From Bacteroidales bacterium UBA4230 (lineage in GTDB: Bacteria > Bacteroidota > Bacteroidia > Bacteroidales > UBA932): a stretch of DNA of 6,485 bases. Position 1 is the stretch's first letter. The number at the start of each line of letters is the position of its first letter. The notes under the pieces were generated by a model that saw only the letters and a list, made by a program, of their open reading frames with translations, searched no databases and was not told where the DNA came from. The position numbers and the translations under genes are program-made. The stretch is from NCBI GenBank assembly GCA_002395605.1, contig DGXO01000051.1, positions 1-6,485 of the forward strand. Direction: 5' to 3'. Positions 6,394 to 6,485 of this stretch are shown here, piece after piece.

Positions 6394-6485
6394 CGTTTTT
6401 GTGCTCGGACCTGCCGTTTCGGCCTCTCCGCGCACGTTTTGCCCGCGTTTTTGTGCTCGAGCCTGTCGTTTCGGCCCCTCCGCGC
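6394..6485. repeat. 52-bp intergenic tandem repeat, running off the window
   Basis: A 52-bp unit (6394-6445) is followed by a second copy (6446-6485, cut by the window end). The 40 shared bases agree at 36 positions. Both contain CGTTTTTGTGCTCG, CGTTTCGGCC and CTCCGCGC. A decayed trace of an earlier copy is visible at 6371-6383 (CCCCTTCGCGCAC against CCTCTCCGCGCAC). Each unit can form a small hairpin (GCCG-TTT-CGGC in the first; GTCG-TTT-CGGC in the second, where a G-U pair keeps the stem). The period is not a multiple of three and no ORF follows it, so it is non-coding. How many copies lie beyond the window is unknown. Confidence 0.8.

Noticed and set aside
6394..6485. CRISPR array
   Set aside because: The repeat units follow each other with only about 12 bases between the conserved 40-base cores, no variable spacers of 30 or more bases, and no cas gene is visible.

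Overview
The window looks like a chromosomal piece of a Bacteroidota genome, most likely order Bacteroidales, with moderately high GC (judged by eye, not counted). Four things point that way. A SusC/RagA-era style outer-membrane receptor sits next to a DUF4625-type lipoprotein. Bacteroidota-type promoter elements (TTG, about 20 nt, TAnnTTTG) precede genes. Strong Shine-Dalgarno sequences are mostly absent. The glutamine synthetase has no adenylylation tyrosine. Genus cannot be fixed from the sequence alone.

Layout: (1) 1-1608, + strand, is the C-terminal part of a UvrD/PcrA-type SF1A helicase whose N-terminal half lies upstream of the window. (2) 1609-1798 is a convergent intergenic region. 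It holds nested inverted repeats, a good promoter match on the + strand, a 13-bp direct repeat and a GC-rich hairpin that probably terminates transcription from both sides. (3) 1799-3313, - strand, is a type I-like glutamine synthetase (glnA) with its own promoter in the 52-nt gap behind the upstream operon. (4) 3366-6324, - strand, is a compact three-gene operon. Its order is a small Cys/His-rich membrane protein, a TonB-dependent outer-membrane receptor, and a His-rich DUF4625 lipoprotein 6 nt behind the receptor. (5) 6325-6485 is the upstream control region of that operon. It has a promoter-like element, a perfect 7-1-7 palindrome of the kind bound by Fur-family repressors, and a 52-bp tandem repeat that runs off the window.

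How it fits together: all three operon products carry dense histidine patches facing the periplasm or cell surface, and the first also has two CxxC pairs. With a TonB receptor and a Fur/Zur-like palindrome over the promoter, the simplest reading is a metal-acquisition system for zinc, copper, iron or a metal complex such as heme, de-repressed when that metal is scarce. The metal is not determined by the sequence. uvrD and glnA are ordinary housekeeping neighbours. The least explained material is non-coding: the candidate small transcript between uvrD and glnA, the terminal tandem repeat, and an octamer (TTTCGGCC) that recurs 11 times in the window.
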